Of a DNA stretch of 64,000 bases, positions 40,767-48,280 are shown piece after piece. Every line of letters starts with the position of its first letter. Within the stretch, counting starts at the first letter, position 1. A model generated the notes under the pieces. It searched no databases and was not told where the DNA came from. It saw nothing but the letters and a program-made list of their open reading frames with translations. The stretch covers positions 186,001 through 250,000 of the forward strand of contig NZ_JAKWBE010000001.1 in NCBI RefSeq assembly GCF_022513565.1, written 5' to 3'. The stretch is from Streptomyces gilvus. Lineage in GTDB: Bacteria > Actinomycetota > Actinomycetes > Streptomycetales > Streptomycetaceae. Position numbers and translations under genes: made by a program.

Positions 40767-41887
40767 CCGAGACCCTCGGATCGGTGAGTTCCGCCGCGCG
40801 CGGGGCCACCGACAAGGCGAACCCGCTGACCGACCTCGCCCACAGCGAGGCCGCCGACCGCCTCAAGGCCGAACTGCAGGACTACCTGGCCGCGCAGGCC
40901 CAGCGCCTGCTGACCGGCGTCGGCCGCAAGCTCGGCGAGACGACCGTCAAGCTGAACGACATAGCCGAGGGCAACAGCCCCGGCTTCGCCAAGCTCGCTC
41001 TCGACGGCGGCCGCAAGCTCGCCGAGGGCAAGGGGCCGCTGCGCTCCGCACTGGAGCTCGGCGCCTCCCGCGCCAAGGAGAACGTCGTGGACGCCTTCAA
41101 GAACCTCGGCGGGGGCAAGGGCAAGCGCAAGCGCGGGGCGGGCAAGAAGCCGACGGTGATCATCGAGTCCGTCGACGTGGGCGTGGACCGGCGCACGGCC
41201 TACGACCAGTGGACGCAGTACCAGGACTTCAGCACCTTCGCCAAGGGCGTCAAGAACGCCGGCCGCTCCGACGACACACAGTCGGACTGGCAGCTGAAGG
41301 TCTTCTGGTCCAACCGCAGCTGGAAGGCGAAGACCACCGAGCAGATACCGGACGACCGGATCGCCTGGTCCTCGGAGGGCGCCAAGGGCACCACCAAGGG
41401 CGTCGTCTCCTTCCACCGCCTCGACGACAACCTGACCCGGGTGCTGCTGGTCATCGAGTACTACCCCTCCGGGTTCTTCGAGAAGACCGGCAACATCTGG
41501 CGTGCCCAGGGCCGCCGGGCCCGGCTCGACCTCAAGAACTACGTCCGCTTCATCACCCTCAAGGGCGAGGCCGAGGACAGCTGGCGCGGCGAGATCCGCG
41601 ACGGCGAGGTGGTCCGCAGCCACGAGGACGCGGTCGCCGAGGAGGAGCAGGAGGGCGAGGAGTCGTACGAGGGCGACGAGGAGGAGCCCAGGGACGACGA
41701 GGCGCGCGACGAGGACGAGGAAGAGCCCGAGGAGGACGAGGAGCCCCGGGACGAGGAGGAAGAAGAGGAGCCCGAGGAGGACGAGGAGGAGGCCGAGGGC
41801 GAGTACGAGGACGAGGAGGAAGAGCCGGAGTACGAGGACGAGGAAGAGCCCGAGTACGAGTACGCCGACGGCGGGAGTCGTCGATGA
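40763..41887 (+). CDS. gvpZ: Gas vesicle protein GvpZ (SRPBCC domain, acidic tail)
   Basis: A 374-residue protein. A helical N terminus (SEAADRLKAELQDYLAAQAQ, about residues 30-100) is followed by a central SRPBCC/cyclase-like domain (IIESVDVGVDRRTAYDQWTQ, near 132; then DWQLKVFWSNRSWKAKTTEQ and LTRVLLVIEYYPSGFFEKTG) and an almost pure Asp/Glu tail of about 90 residues. The SRPBCC fold usually binds hydrophobic ligands. It occupies the gvpZ position. ATG overlaps gvpY by 4 nt and its stop overlaps gvpJ. A second SRPBCC protein lies at 15.6 kb, but the two are not close. Confidence 0.82.
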   Translation: MTETLGSVSSAARGATDKANPLTDLAHSEAADRLKAELQDYLAAQAQRLLTGVGRKLGETTVKLNDIAEGNSPGFAKLALDGGRKLAEGKGPLRSALELGASRAKENVVDAFKNLGGGKGKRKRGAGKKPTVIIESVDVGVDRRTAYDQWTQYQDFSTFAKGVKNAGRSDDTQSDWQLKVFWSNRSWKAKTTEQIPDDRIAWSSEGAKGTTKGVVSFHRLDDNLTRVLLVIEYYPSGFFEKTGNIWRAQGRRARLDLKNYVRFITLKGEAEDSWRGEIRDGEVVRSHEDAVAEEEQEGEESYEGDEEEPRDDEARDEDEEEPEEDEEPRDEEEEEEPEEDEEEAEGEYEDEEEEPEYEDEEEPEYEYADGGSRR

Positions 41888-42234
41888 GCATGGCCGGCCG
41901 GATGCCCGAACCCTATGGACAGGGTTCGGGCGCCAACCTTGCCGACATCCTCGAGCGCGTGCTCGACAAGGGCATCGTGATCGCCGGTGACATCCGGATC
42001 AACCTGCTCGACATCGAACTCCTCACGATCAAGCTCCGGCTGATCGTCGCCTCGGTGGACAAGGCGAAGGAGATGGGCATCGACTGGTGGGAGACCGACC
42101 CGGCTCTGTCCTCCCGGGCCCGTCACAACGAACTCGCCCGGGAGAACGCCGAGTTGAAGGAACGGCTGGAGCGGATGGAACTCGACGGCGCGCAGCGCGC
42201 GGACCGGCGTGCCACGGAGGAGGAGGCCCCATGA
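41884..42234 (+). CDS. gvpJ: Gas vesicle protein GvpJ (GvpA paralogue)
   Basis: A 116-residue GvpA-family protein: NLADILERVLDKGIVIAGDI, RINLLDIELLTIKLRLIVAS and VDKAKEMGIDWWETDP, then a Glu/Arg-rich coiled-coil tail NAELKERLERMELDGAQR. The core can be aligned residue by residue with gvpA and gvpS in this operon. GvpJ is a minor shell or tip component in other organisms. ATG overlaps gvpZ. Confidence 0.92.
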   Translation: MSMAGRMPEPYGQGSGANLADILERVLDKGIVIAGDIRINLLDIELLTIKLRLIVASVDKAKEMGIDWWETDPALSSRARHNELARENAELKERLERMELDGAQRADRRATEEEAP

Positions 42235-42998
42235 CCGGACTGCGGTACGTCTACGCCGTCTGCCGCCCCTTCGGCGCCCCGCTGCAGTCCCAGCTGAAGG
42301 GCGTGGCGGGCGATCCGCCCAGACTGCTGTCCCACCACGGACTGATCGCCGTGGTGAGTCACGTACCGGAGCGGGACTTCGCCGAGGAGCCGCTCCGCAG
42401 GCGTCTGGAGGACCTGGACTGGCTGACCGAGACGGCCAGGGCCCACCAGAGCGTGATCGACGCCCTCACCGTGGTCACCACCCCGCTGCCCCTGCGCATG
42501 GCCACCGTCTTCCGGGACGACAGCGGGGTCCGCGTCATGCTGGAGGAGCGCGAGGAGGACTTCCGGCGCACCCTGGACCGGCTGCAGGGCCGCGTCGAGT
42601 GGGGCGTCAAGGTGTACGTCGAGAACGGTCCGGAGACCGGCGCGGAGCCCGCGGCGAAGCCGGCGTCGGGCCGGGACTATCTGCGCCAGCGGCGGATGCG
42701 GGCGCGGGCGCACGAGGATCTGTGGCAGCAGACCGAGGAGTTCGCGAACGGTCTGCACAGCACGCTGTCCCGGTACGCCGAGGACTCCCGGCTGCACGCC
42801 CCGCAGAATCCCGCACTGTCCGGGGTCTCCGGGCGCAACGTGCTCAACGCCGCCTATCTCGTGCCCCGTGACCATTCCGAGGAGTTCGTGGAACTGGTGG
42901 ACCGGACGAAGGACCAGACGAAGGTGGACAGCCCCGGGATCCGGGTGGAACTCACCGGGCCGTGGGCCGCCTATTCCTTTGCGGGAGAAGAGGCATGA
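42231..42998 (+). CDS. gvpL: Gas vesicle protein GvpL (GvpL/GvpF family)
   Basis: A 255-residue GvpL/F-family protein, the second in the cluster. It has LRYVYAVCRPFGAPLQSQLK, LLSHHGLIAVVSHVPERDFA, the VTTPLPLRMATVFRDDSGV turn equivalent to PMRFG in gvpF, RLQGRVEWGVKVYVEN, and the final RVELTGPWAAYSFAGEE. ATG overlaps gvpJ by 4 nt. In haloarchaea GvpL acts as an interaction platform for other Gvp proteins. Confidence 0.92.
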   Translation: MTGLRYVYAVCRPFGAPLQSQLKGVAGDPPRLLSHHGLIAVVSHVPERDFAEEPLRRRLEDLDWLTETARAHQSVIDALTVVTTPLPLRMATVFRDDSGVRVMLEEREEDFRRTLDRLQGRVEWGVKVYVENGPETGAEPAAKPASGRDYLRQRRMRARAHEDLWQQTEEFANGLHSTLSRYAEDSRLHAPQNPALSGVSGRNVLNAAYLVPRDHSEEFVELVDRTKDQTKVDSPGIRVELTGPWAAYSFAGEEA

Positions 42999-43183
42999 CC
43001 GTCATCGAACGCCGGGAGATCGCCCTCGTGGACCTGCTCGACCGGCTGCTCGCCGGCGGGGTCGTCATCACGGGGGACATCACGCTGCGCATCGCCGACG
43101 TCGATCTGGTCCGCATCGACCTCAACGCGCTGATCAGCTCGGTCAACGAGCAGGTGCCGTCGCCCTGGGGGGAGTTGCTGTGA
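42995..43183 (+). CDS. gvpS: Gas vesicle protein GvpS (short GvpA paralogue)
   Basis: A 62-residue GvpA-family protein: EIALVDLLDRLLAGGVVITG, DITLRIADVDLVRIDLNALI and SSVNEQVPSPWGELL. It is the shortest of the three shell-type paralogues in the operon, consisting only of the conserved core. ATG overlaps gvpL; the 3' end overlaps gvpK. Confidence 0.9.
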   Translation: MTVIERREIALVDLLDRLLAGGVVITGDITLRIADVDLVRIDLNALISSVNEQVPSPWGELL

Positions 43184-43464
43184 CCGCACGCCGAGGCCGG
43201 ATGGACCTGGAGCCGGACACCGTCGAGCGCGACCTGGTCAAACTCGTCCTGACCGTCGTGGAGTTGCTGCGCCAGCTCATGGAACGGCAGGCGATCCGCC
43301 GCTTCGACGTGGGCGACCTCACCGAGGACCAGGAGGAGCGGATCGGGCTCACGCTGATGCTCCTCGACGACCGGATGACCGAACTGCGCGAGCGGTACGG
43401 ACTGCGGCCCGAGGACCTCAATCTCGACCTCGGGCCGCTCGGACCGCTGCTGCCCCGGGAGTGA
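43180..43464 (+). CDS. gvpK: Gas vesicle protein GvpK
   Basis: A 94-residue GvpK family protein: LEPDTVERDLVKLVLTVVEL, LRQLMERQAIRRFDVGDLTE and QEERIGLTLMLLDDRMTELR, ending LGPLGPLLPRE. GTG at 43180 overlaps gvpS by 4 nt. It closes the cluster. GvpK is needed for the cylindrical growth phase of vesicles elsewhere. The convergent methyltransferase ends 18 nt away. Confidence 0.93.
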   Translation: MTARRGRMDLEPDTVERDLVKLVLTVVELLRQLMERQAIRRFDVGDLTEDQEERIGLTLMLLDDRMTELRERYGLRPEDLNLDLGPLGPLLPRE

Positions 43465-43482
43465 GTCCCGGGGGAGCGGTTG

Positions 43483-44304
43483 TCAGACGTCCTTTCGGCA
43501 GAGGATCTCCCCGTGCAGGACGGCGAACCAGCCGTCCTCCCGCTCGCCCCACTCCCGCCAGGCCCGCGACACCGCCCGCAGCTGCTCCGGGGTGGCGTGT
43601 CCGCCGCCGGTGGCCTGCTCCGCGTACGCGGAGGCCACCGTCCGGTCCGCCCACAGGCCGCTCCACCAGGCCCGCTCCTCGGGCGTCGAGTAGGTCCAGG
43701 TGCCGGAGGTCGCGGTGATGTCGGTCAGGCCCGCCCGCAGTGCCCAGGACCTCAGCCGGCGCCCGGCGTCCGGCTCCCCGCCGTTGGCCCGGGCCACCCG
43801 CCGGTACAGGTCCAGCCAGTCGTCCAGGCCGGCCGACTCCGGGTACCAGGTCATCGCCGCGTAGTCGCTGTCGCGTGCGGCGATGAACCCGCCCGGCCTG
43901 GTGACCCGCCGCATCTCGCGCAGGGCCTGCACCGGGTCGCCGACGTGCTGCAGCACCTGATGGGCGTGGACCACGCAGAAGGTGTCGTCGGGGTAGTCCA
44001 GGGCGTGGACGTCGGCGACCGCGAAGTCGACGTTGGTCAGACCGCGCTCGGCGGCCGTGGCCCGGGCCCGGTCCAGGATGCCGGGCGCGTGGTCGACGCC
44101 GGTGACATGGCCGTCGGGGACCAGGGCCGCCAGGTCGGCGGTGATGGTGCCGGGGCCGCAGCCGATGTCCAGGATCCGCATGTGCGGCTTGAGGGAGCCC
44201 AGCAGGTAGGCCGCGGAGTTGGCGGCGGTCCGCCAGGTGTGCGAGCGCAGCACCGACTCGTGGTGCCCGTGCGTGTAGACGGCGGTCTCCTGCGACTTCG
44301 ACAT
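43483..44304 (-). CDS. Class I SAM-dependent methyltransferase (UbiE-like)
   Basis: A 273-residue methyltransferase with motif I MRILDIGCGPGTITADLAAL (near residue 58), the acidic loop GVDHAPGILDRARATAAERG, DVHALDYPDDTFCVVHAHQV (motif II) and MRRVTRPGGFIAARDSDYAA. ATG at 44304 has GGGGAG 6 nt upstream; a longer frame starting at 44358 is not supported. The C-terminal half is family-specific. The substrate is unknown. It converges on gvpK and is not part of the gas-vesicle transcript. Confidence 0.87.
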   Translation of the reverse strand: MSKSQETAVYTHGHHESVLRSHTWRTAANSAAYLLGSLKPHMRILDIGCGPGTITADLAALVPDGHVTGVDHAPGILDRARATAAERGLTNVDFAVADVHALDYPDDTFCVVHAHQVLQHVGDPVQALREMRRVTRPGGFIAARDSDYAAMTWYPESAGLDDWLDLYRRVARANGGEPDAGRRLRSWALRAGLTDITATSGTWTYSTPEERAWWSGLWADRTVASAYAEQATGGGHATPEQLRAVSRAWREWGEREDGWFAVLHGEILCRKDV

Positions 44305-44493
44305 GACGAACTCCCCTGTTCGACGGCTTGCCGGGTACGCATCACGGTACGCCCGCATGTCGGAATGTGAGACCTCCGTATCGAAATGTGGACTGACGTT
44401 GCGTCAGAAATACGGGGTGACGAGGCGCGGCGGTTACCCTGAAGTGCCCGTTTCCCGTGCCTCGGGCGATCACCGAACCCGGAGGGTCCCTGC

Positions 44494-45150
44494 ATGCGTC
44501 TGCTCCTCATACGTCACGGCCAGACCCCCAGCAATGTCGACAACCTGCTGGACACGGCCGTCCCCGGGCCGGGGCTGACCGCGCTGGGCGAGCGGCAGGC
44601 CGCGGCGCTGCCCGAGGCCCTGGCCGACGAGGACATCGAGGCCCTGTACGCCTCCACGCTGGTGCGTACGCAGCTCACCGCCGCGCCGCTGGCCGCCGCG
44701 CGGGGCCTGGAGGTCCTGGTCCGGGACGGGATCCGGGAGCTGTCCGCGGGAGAGCTGGAGATGCTGCCCGGGGACACCGAACAGGGGGAGCTGTACATGA
44801 AGACGGTGTTCGCCTGGGCCGACGGGGACACGGCGCTGCGGATGCCGGGCGGGGAGACGGGCGCGCAGGCGCTGGCCCGCTACGACGCGGTGGTCGCGGA
44901 GGCGGCCGGCAGCGGGGCGCGCACGGTCGCCATGGTCAGCCACGGCGCGGCGATCCGGATGTGGACGGCCGCCCGCGCGGACAACGTCGACGTGCCGTTC
45001 GCGGCGGCCCACCCCCTGCGCAACACCGGCGTGGTGATCCTTGAGGGCTCCCCCTCGGACGGGTGGAAGGCGTTGTCGTGGGCGGGGGCCGTCGTCGCTC
45101 CCAGCGGCGACAGCGGTCCCGCCGGACGGTCCGTGGACGAGGTGCGATAA
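44494..45150 (+). CDS. Histidine phosphatase family protein
   Basis: A 218-residue phosphoglycerate-mutase-fold phosphatase. The catalytic RHG is in MRLLLIRHGQTPSNVDNLLD, the second conserved Arg is in STLVRTQLTAAPLAAARG, and the second His is in TVAMVSHGAAIRMW. ATG 44494 begins at the family N terminus. It could dephosphorylate a sugar phosphate or nucleotide. It lies 42 nt before the ABC-F gene on the same strand and may share its transcript. Confidence 0.88.
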   Translation: MRLLLIRHGQTPSNVDNLLDTAVPGPGLTALGERQAAALPEALADEDIEALYASTLVRTQLTAAPLAAARGLEVLVRDGIRELSAGELEMLPGDTEQGELYMKTVFAWADGDTALRMPGGETGAQALARYDAVVAEAAGSGARTVAMVSHGAAIRMWTAARADNVDVPFAAAHPLRNTGVVILEGSPSDGWKALSWAGAVVAPSGDSGPAGRSVDEVR

Positions 45151-45192
45151 GGGTTTGCCCCGCCCCGCCGGTCGCCCGCAGAATGCCTCCTC

Positions 45193-46812
45193 ATGGGACA
45201 TCTGGAAGCCGCGCATCTCGAGTACCACCTCCCCGACGGGAGGGCGCTGCTCGGCGACGTGTCCTTCCGGGTGGGGGAAGGGGCCGCCGTGGCCCTGGTG
45301 GGGCCCAACGGCGCGGGGAAGACCACCCTGCTGCGGCTGATCTCCGGCGAGCTGAAGCCGCACGGCGGCACCGTCACCGTCAGCGGCGGGCTCGGCGTGA
45401 TGCGGCAGTTCGTCGGGTCCGTACGGGACGAGACGACCGTGCGGGACCTGCTGGTGTCGGTCGCGCCGCCCCGGATCCGCGAGGCCGCGCAGGCCGTCGA
45501 CAAGGCCGAGCACGCCATCATGACCGTCGACGACGAGGCCGCCCAGCTGACCTACGCGCAGGCGCTCGCCGACTGGGCCGAGGTGCGCGGGTACGAGGCC
45601 GAGACGCTGTGGGACATGTGCACCACGGCCGCGCTCGGGGTGCCGTACGAGAAGGCGCAGTGGCGGCAGGTGCGCACGCTGTCCGGCGGTGAGCAGAAGC
45701 GGCTGGTGCTGGAGGCGCTGCTGCGCGGCACGGACGAGGTGCTGCTGCTCGACGAGCCCGACAACTACCTGGACGTGCCCGGCAAGCGGTGGCTGGAGGA
45801 GCGGCTGAAGGAGACCCGCAAGACGGTGCTCTTCGTCTCCCACGACCGTGAACTGCTCTCGCGGGCCGCCGAGAAGATCGTCTCCGTGGAGCCGGGCCCG
45901 GCCGGCGCCGACGCCTGGGTGCACGGCGGCGGCTTTGCCACCTACCACGACGCCCGGCGGGAACGCTTCGCGCGGTTCGAGGAGTTGCGCAGGCGCTGGG
46001 ACGAGAAGCACGCCCAGCTGAAGAAGCTGGTGCTGAGCCTCCGTCAGGCGGCCACCGTCAGCCATGAACTGGCCTCCCGCTACCAGGCCGCGCAGACCCG
46101 GCTGCGGAAGTTCGAGGAGGCGGGTCCGCCGCCCGAGCCGCCGCGCGAGCAGGACATCACCATGCGGCTCAAGGGCGGCCGTACCGGCGTAAGGGCCGTG
46201 ACCTGCAAGGGGCTTGAGCTGACCGGGCTGATGAAACCCTTCGACCTGGAGGTCTTCTACGGCGAACGGGTCGCCGTCCTCGGCTCCAACGGCTCCGGAA
46301 AGTCGCACTTCCTGCGGCTGCTGGCCGGCGAGGACGTGGCGCACTCGGGGGAGTGGAAGCTCGGGGCGCGCGTGGTGCCCGGGCACTTCGCCCAGACCCA
46401 CGCCCACCCCGAGCTCCAGGGCCGCACCCTGCTGGACATCCTCTGGCAGGAGCACTCCCAGGACCGGGGCGCGGCGATGTCCCGGCTGCGCCGCTACGAG
46501 CTGACGGGCCAGGCCGAGCAGGCCTTCGACCGGCTCTCCGGCGGCCAGCAGGCCCGCTTCCAGATCCTGCTCCTGGAGCTGCAGGGCGTGACGGCCCTGC
46601 TGCTCGACGAGCCGACCGACAACCTCGACCTGGAGTCCGCCGAGGCGCTCCAGGAGGGCCTGGAGGCCTTCGACGGCACGGTGCTCGCGGTCACCCACGA
46701 CCGCTGGTTCGCCCGCTCCTTCGACCGCTATCTGGTCTTCGGCAGCGACGGACGCGTCCGGGAGACACCGGAAGCGGTGTGGGACGAGCGGCGGGTGGAG
46801 CGGGCGCGGTAG
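45193..46812 (+). CDS. ABC-F family ATP-binding protein
   Basis: A 539-residue soluble protein with two fused ABC cassettes and no membrane domain: a ribosome-associated ABC-F factor (translation rescue, EttA/Uup-like, or antibiotic protection). Cassette 1 has Walker A VGPNGAGKTTLLRL (residue 36), signature LSGGEQKRLVLEALL and Walker B EVLLLDEPDNYLD. The linker has a charged helix (RFEELRRRWDEKHAQLKKLV). Cassette 2 has LGSNGSGKSHFLRL, LSGGQQARFQILLL and TALLLDEPTDNLD. Start ATG 45193. The NYLD and DNLD Walker B ends are unusual for exporters but normal for ABC-F. Confidence 0.92.
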   Translation: MGHLEAAHLEYHLPDGRALLGDVSFRVGEGAAVALVGPNGAGKTTLLRLISGELKPHGGTVTVSGGLGVMRQFVGSVRDETTVRDLLVSVAPPRIREAAQAVDKAEHAIMTVDDEAAQLTYAQALADWAEVRGYEAETLWDMCTTAALGVPYEKAQWRQVRTLSGGEQKRLVLEALLRGTDEVLLLDEPDNYLDVPGKRWLEERLKETRKTVLFVSHDRELLSRAAEKIVSVEPGPAGADAWVHGGGFATYHDARRERFARFEELRRRWDEKHAQLKKLVLSLRQAATVSHELASRYQAAQTRLRKFEEAGPPPEPPREQDITMRLKGGRTGVRAVTCKGLELTGLMKPFDLEVFYGERVAVLGSNGSGKSHFLRLLAGEDVAHSGEWKLGARVVPGHFAQTHAHPELQGRTLLDILWQEHSQDRGAAMSRLRRYELTGQAEQAFDRLSGGQQARFQILLLELQGVTALLLDEPTDNLDLESAEALQEGLEAFDGTVLAVTHDRWFARSFDRYLVFGSDGRVRETPEAVWDERRVERAR

Positions 46813-46822
46813 CAGGCCCCGC

Positions 46823-47929
46823 TCACGACCACCGCAGCAGTGCCCCGAGGCCGCCCACCGGGGCCTCACGCTCCCGCGCCGGGGTCACCGACAGGGCCGG
46901 GGCCCCGGTGGCGACCGCCGACCTGATCAGGGCGTCGTCCGCGCGGGCCGGCCACGAGTGCTGTTCGCCCAGGATCCTGAGGTCGGTGCGACGGACGGCC
47001 AGCTGGTCGGCCTCCTCCCCGATCCAGACCTCGCGGTGCGCGTCGGGGCCGTCCGGGCGGATCAGCAGTTCGTCGATGCGGTGCTCGCGGGCGGCCTCGA
47101 CCAGCGCGGGCACGCCCTCCGCGGCCGCCGCGCGGCCCTCGCCGTCCGGTTCGCGGGCCGCCAGGAACCGCTCCAGCTCCCGCTCGGCCCGCTGCCGCAC
47201 GTGATCGGCGCGCGCCTGCTCGACCTCCTCGTCCAGCAGCCTGCTGCCGGTGCCGTGCGCCGCCTCGACGGCCAGGGGCTTCAGACGGGCCGGCAGCCGC
47301 TCGTGCACCGACCGCCGCTCCCGGTCGTCACCCACGAGGATCAGCAGGTCGGCCCGGGTCTCCTCCTGGCAGGCGGCGACGGCCTCGGCGATCTCGGCCG
47401 CGTTGTGCTCCCAGGTGTTCTCCACCTTCAGTTGGAAGTGCCGCTCCGACCAGTCCACCGTGCTCGTACGGTGCACCGGCCACTGCCGCCCGGTGACCGA
47501 GCCGGCGTCCTCGCTCCCCAGCGAGCTGCGCAGCTCCAGGCCGGCGCCCTTGCGGTCGACGTACGCCACCACGCACACCGGGTCCTCGCCGGCCAGCTCC
47601 AGCAGGGGAGCGGCGTGCGGCAGCGGCGCCCACACGGCGCTGTCGCGTTCCGGAGGACGGGCCAGCGGCGGATCGAGCACCACCTCGCCGGCCCGGGCGA
47701 ACACGGCCCGGCCGTTGGGTTCGGAGGAGTGCCGCAGCTCCTCCAGCGCCTCGCGCACCGCCCGGCAGGTGGCCTCGTCGGCGCCCTGCCGATCCAGGTC
47801 CCGGGCGAGCGCCACGGCTGTCAGACGGCGTTCGTGGGGCGTGGCCTCCGTATGCCGGGACGTGTCGACGTACACGGAGGCCCAAGGGCCCGGATGTTCG
47901 TAGAGTGGATGCAGAAAGGCGAGATCCAT
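46823..47929 (-). CDS. Vms1/Ankzf1-like (bacterial eRF1-type) protein
   Basis: A 368-residue protein of the actinobacterial eRF1-fold family that includes mycobacterial Rv2629 (baeRF2-type). Related eukaryotic Vms1 hydrolyses peptidyl-tRNA on stalled ribosomes. Visible segments are FLHPLYEHPGPWASVYVDTS, VCVVAYVDRKGAGLELRSSL, RHFQLKVENTWEHNAAEIAE, a central ETRADLLILVGDDRERRSVH and the C-terminal VPALVEAAREHRIDELLIRP. The family assignment is from memory. ATG at 47929 follows GGGAGGGAG. It faces the DUF6158 gene across a palindromic GGGTACCC and has an excellent SigB-type promoter, consistent with a stress role. Confidence 0.75.
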   Translation of the reverse strand: MDLAFLHPLYEHPGPWASVYVDTSRHTEATPHERRLTAVALARDLDRQGADEATCRAVREALEELRHSSEPNGRAVFARAGEVVLDPPLARPPERDSAVWAPLPHAAPLLELAGEDPVCVVAYVDRKGAGLELRSSLGSEDAGSVTGRQWPVHRTSTVDWSERHFQLKVENTWEHNAAEIAEAVAACQEETRADLLILVGDDRERRSVHERLPARLKPLAVEAAHGTGSRLLDEEVEQARADHVRQRAERELERFLAAREPDGEGRAAAAEGVPALVEAAREHRIDELLIRPDGPDAHREVWIGEEADQLAVRRTDLRILGEQHSWPARADDALIRSAVATGAPALSVTPAREREAPVGGLGALLRWS

Positions 47930-47952
47930 GGCTCCCTCCCGGATGCCGCTTG

Positions 47953-47976
47953 GGGTTGTTGCTGCCGGGCGGGTAC
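47953..47976 (+). promoter_or_regulatory. SigB-like promoter for the DUF6158 gene
   Basis: GGGT (47953-47956), 14 nt, then GGGTAC (47971-47976) fits GNNT-N14-16-GGGTAY. The ATG at 47986 is only 10 nt downstream, so the message would be nearly leaderless. The -10 is the left half of the palindrome GGGTACCC (47971-47978). Confidence 0.5.
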
Positions 47977-47997
47977 CCGGACCGCATGGACGAACAC
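47973..47997 (-). promoter_or_regulatory. SigB-type promoter for the Vms1-like gene
   Basis: On the minus strand GTGT (47997-47994), exactly 15 nt, then GGGTAC (47978-47973) match the SigB consensus fully. The start codon is 44 nt downstream. It shares the palindrome GGGTACCC with the promoter in the opposite direction, and its -35 lies inside the first codons of the DUF6158 gene. Confidence 0.7.
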
Positions 47998-48264
47998 GAC
48001 GAGCGGATCACCACCATGACCGGAGTCGACGCCAGCAGGCTGGACGACCAGCAGCTCATGAAGGAGCTGGAGACGATCCACCGCACGCGCCACGACACGC
48101 TGCTGTACGGCTCCAGCGACGCGCTGCGGGCCCACAACGACCGCATGGCCGAGCTGGAGGGCGAGTACCTGCGCCGCAACCCCCAGCGCATGGTGGCCGC
48201 GGGCCGCACCCGCGAAGGCGCCAGGGAACGCCAGAGCGGGGAGTCGGTGACTCCCCGCTCCTGA
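47986..48264 (+). CDS. DUF6158 family small protein
   Basis: A 92-residue soluble helical protein: TTMTGVDASRLDDQQLMKEL, ETIHRTRHDTLLYGSSDALR and HNDRMAELEGEYLRRNPQRM. From memory this is the DUF6158 family of actinobacteria, of unknown function. The start may be ATG 47986 (used here) or the internal ATG 48016, from which family resemblance begins; neither has a Shine-Dalgarno sequence. It is divergent from the Vms1-like gene and convergent with the catalase gene 16 nt downstream. Confidence 0.75.
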   Translation: MDEHDERITTMTGVDASRLDDQQLMKELETIHRTRHDTLLYGSSDALRAHNDRMAELEGEYLRRNPQRMVAAGRTREGARERQSGESVTPRS

Positions 48265-48280
48265 CGTCCGACCGCATCGC

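Noticed and set aside
43465..43482. Terminator between gvpK and the convergent methyltransferase
   Set aside because: The 18-nt gap has only a short CCCGGG-type self-complementary stretch; no convincing stem was found.
44333..44338. GGGTAC upstream of the histidine-phosphatase gene as a SigB promoter
   Set aside because: No GNNT element occurs at 14-16 nt, and the gene starts more than 150 nt away.
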